Notes under the pieces: generated by a model | Database searches by the model: none | What the model was told of the DNA's origin: nothing | Seen by the model: the letters and a program-made list of their open reading frames with translations, nothing else | Made by a program: the position numbers and the translations under genes | In this document: positions 58,228-64,000 of the stretch, piece after piece | How positions within the stretch are numbered: the first letter of the stretch is position 1 | Layout: every line of letters starts with the position of its first letter | Source: Nectonema munidae | Taxonomy: Eukaryota > Nematomorpha > Nectonematoida > Nectonematidae | Direction: 5' to 3' | Length of the DNA: 64,000 nucleotides | NCBI GenBank assembly: GCA_030549495.1 | Contig: JAUIRK010001041.1 | Coordinates: forward strand, 1,054,001 to 1,118,000

Positions 58228-58316
58228 CCCTTGTATCGAACTATGAGAAAGTAGGCTTGATGCGGGATCGAACCCAAGACCTTGAGTTATCGAAACCCAG
58301 TACAACCTACTCACTA
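58228..58316 (-). mobile_element. tRNA-derived SINE family 1, truncated copy
   Basis: Inverse orientation: TTGTATCGAACTATGAGAAA, AGGCTTGATGCGGGATCGAA (B box), CCCAAGACCTTGAGTTATCG. The 3' body and tail are missing. Confidence 0.7.
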
Positions 58317-62195
<3,879 letters not shown>

Positions 62196-62427
62196 GATAA
62201 AGCTTGAATATAGGAAGACAACTGTAGTAATATTATATATTATATTTTAGAAGGATTATATTATGTATTACAAAATATTTGCGAGTAATATAATAGGATA
62301 ATATGACATATCAAAAGAATATTTCGAGGGAATAGGATTATTCAAGAATAATAATCACCACAAAAGGCGTTTCTTTCGCTTTCTGCTTGACATGCCATTG
62401 GAAAATTATATCCCACGATCATACTAT
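62196..62427. other. Unassigned short stretch
   Basis: AT-rich sequence between the GAT array and element E, with nothing recognised. Confidence 0.5.
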
Positions 62428-62875
62428 ATATAGCATTACAAGTCAAATGAAATGTTTTCAAATTTAAATGTTTTCAAATTCAAGGTGAAGGTTTTCAAGT
62501 TCAAGTGAAATGTTTTCAAGTTCAAGTGAAATGTTTTCAAGTTCAAGTGAAATTTTTCAAGTTTTAAGTAGTTTTATTTTTGGGTTCGACTTGAAAACTA
62601 ATTTTTTATTGAGTTTGAAAATATTTGATTTTTTGTTGAGTATATATTGAATTACACATCCTTTACAAATTTCTAGAGTTCTAAAAAAATTAAAAATGTA
62701 AACTAAAAATTTATTTTTGTAAAAATATTTTCAAGTAGAATCTAAAAATAAAATACACTTAAAACTTGAACGTTACTTAAATTTGAAAACATTTCACTTG
62801 AACTGAAAACATTTCATTTGCATTTGAAAATCACTTAAATTTGAAAACATTTCACTTGAACTTGTAATGCTATAT
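62428..62875. mobile_element. Palindromic minisatellite (foldback-type) element E
   Basis: About 448 bp with inverted ends TATAGCATTACAAGT and ACTTGTAATGCTATA-like (CTTGTAATGCTATA at 62859-62872). The left arm has four or more units of about 21 bp such as CAAGTGAAATGTTTTCAAGTT; the right arm has the inverse, TTTGAAAACATTTCACTTGA. AT-rich spacer of about 180 bp. No coding. Confidence 0.75.
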
Positions 62876-64000
62876 TATATTGCTTATTAAACATTATACT
62901 TTACATAAAATAGGAATGTGAGCTTCCTGGATTAGCTTCTCCCACTAGTGTCATCTATAATATTTATATATTGCATTTTATTAAAGATCATGACGAACAA
63001 ATGTCAATAAATGGAACAAAAATTTTTCTAAAAATACTTATTATAAAATTAGATTAAAAATTTATTTACAAAAATAGTTTGAAAACTTTTTAACGATAAT
63101 GATTGTGTGAATCAGTTGATCAAAGACAAATGCAATAATCTTCTAGGCGTTTTTTTGTGAAAATTTTAAAGAAGCGACAAAAAAAGGTTTTCAAATTGTG
63201 GAATCAAATTTTCAAAATCGTGTTCCGATTACTTTACTCCTCATTACAAAAGCAAACATGTAAGGTTTTCCAATTTATTTTCAAACGAGAAAATTCATCC
63301 AGATTGCAACAAAGGTAATGCATTAGACTTCGAAGGAATTGATAACTATTATTTTAACTGTATAATAGTACTAGAATGTTCAACTTTTCGCTACCACTTA
63401 ATTGAAAAACAGTTATAGAAACATAAGTTCTCAACGCTAATCAAAATTAATAAAGGAACTTGACAAGTATGAAGATCTGACAGCAGGAAAGATAAGATAC
63501 TTTACTGTTTTTTGTATTTTGGCTGAAAATATATAAATAAATATACCAAATAATTTATTAAAAATATGGCTTTTAAAATTTTATCGATTCAAAGTTCATA
63601 TATTCCAATAATCTAAAAAAAACAATTTTCCAAATCCGGTCATGACTTCGTTCTCCTCGTGGATTAGGGAATCCCTCCGGGACTTTCTAAATCGTTACCG
63701 GGAGGACTCTGCCACACTCCTTTTTATCTGAAATGACTTCATTTTAACCTCTACATCAATCTTTTCATTCACCAGTTCTAAACTTCGTTCAATGAAATTA
63801 AATATATGCGTAAAATTTGATCAAAAAAAAGGTATAAATCATGATAAATTTTATAAAATATCAATTTATAAAAAAAAATAACAGCACCAAAAGATATGCT
63901 GAAGTATATAACTTATAACCCAAATTATTATAAAAAATATCTGCGTATTTTTAATATCGGCATGGATTTGTTGGACGAATTGCAAGCAGTTAGCAAATTC
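62876..64000. other. Right-hand end of window, unassigned
   Basis: AT-rich, except for a patch at about 63638-63720 with CCGGTCATGACTTCG and ATCGTTACCGGGAGG. No exon, RNA or repeat could be assigned. Confidence 0.4.

Overview
The window is AT-rich animal DNA (by eye about 70 % A+T). It has spliced genes with GT-AG introns and many decayed transposons, and nothing bacterial. The one host gene I can reconstruct runs on the minus strand. It encodes a very large modular extracellular protein whose domain order matches Uninflatable (Uif) of arthropods as I remember it. That points to an arthropod. The intron-rich, AT-rich, MITE-rich style would suit a crustacean such as a parasitic copepod, but that last step is a guess.

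The gene: 23 exons between 45192 and 1777 join in one reading frame of 4698 bp (1566 codons) with every splice phase compatible. In protein order they encode the C-terminal part of a C-type lectin domain, an LDL-receptor class A module, three CUB domains (two exons each), four sushi/CCP domains, a calcium-binding EGF, a discoidin (FA58C) domain over three exons, a second calcium-binding EGF, four more sushi domains, a second FA58C domain and two HYR domains. A tentative further exon touches the left edge (1-173). The start (signal peptide, first half of the lectin domain) and the end (further EGF modules, membrane anchor if Uif-like) are not seen. One exon, 14606-14758 in FA58C-1, was found only by following reading frame and splice phase.

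The introns: five are under about 120 bp, and the largest is 6.9 kb. Long introns carry a CR1/L2-type LINE with a nearly open reverse transcriptase (10.7-13.8 kb), a LINE tail (16.8-17.5 kb), a hAT/ZMYM1-like transposase relic (35.3-36.0 kb), two tRNA-derived SINE families, a pogo/Tigger-like non-autonomous element, hAT-like MITEs, and several palindromic elements whose arms are arrays of about 20-bp tandem repeats.

From 45.2 to 64 kb, upstream of the last exon placed, I find no certain host exon. The stretch holds TTAA-flanked MITEs, a second LINE relic, SINE copies, a decayed piggyBac-type transposase (56.5-58.1 kb), two regions of more balanced composition that could be regulatory, and a roughly 2-kb almost pure GAT trinucleotide array (60166-62195).

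Most notable: (i) palindromic minisatellite (foldback-type) elements at about 2.5, 19.3-20.3, 37.2, 52.6-53.5 and 62.4 kb; (ii) five short TTAA-flanked MITEs plus a piggyBac-type transposase relic in the same window; (iii) the 2-kb GAT array; (iv) the modular gene itself, with a CUB domain lacking all cysteines and two FA58C domains with different intron positions.
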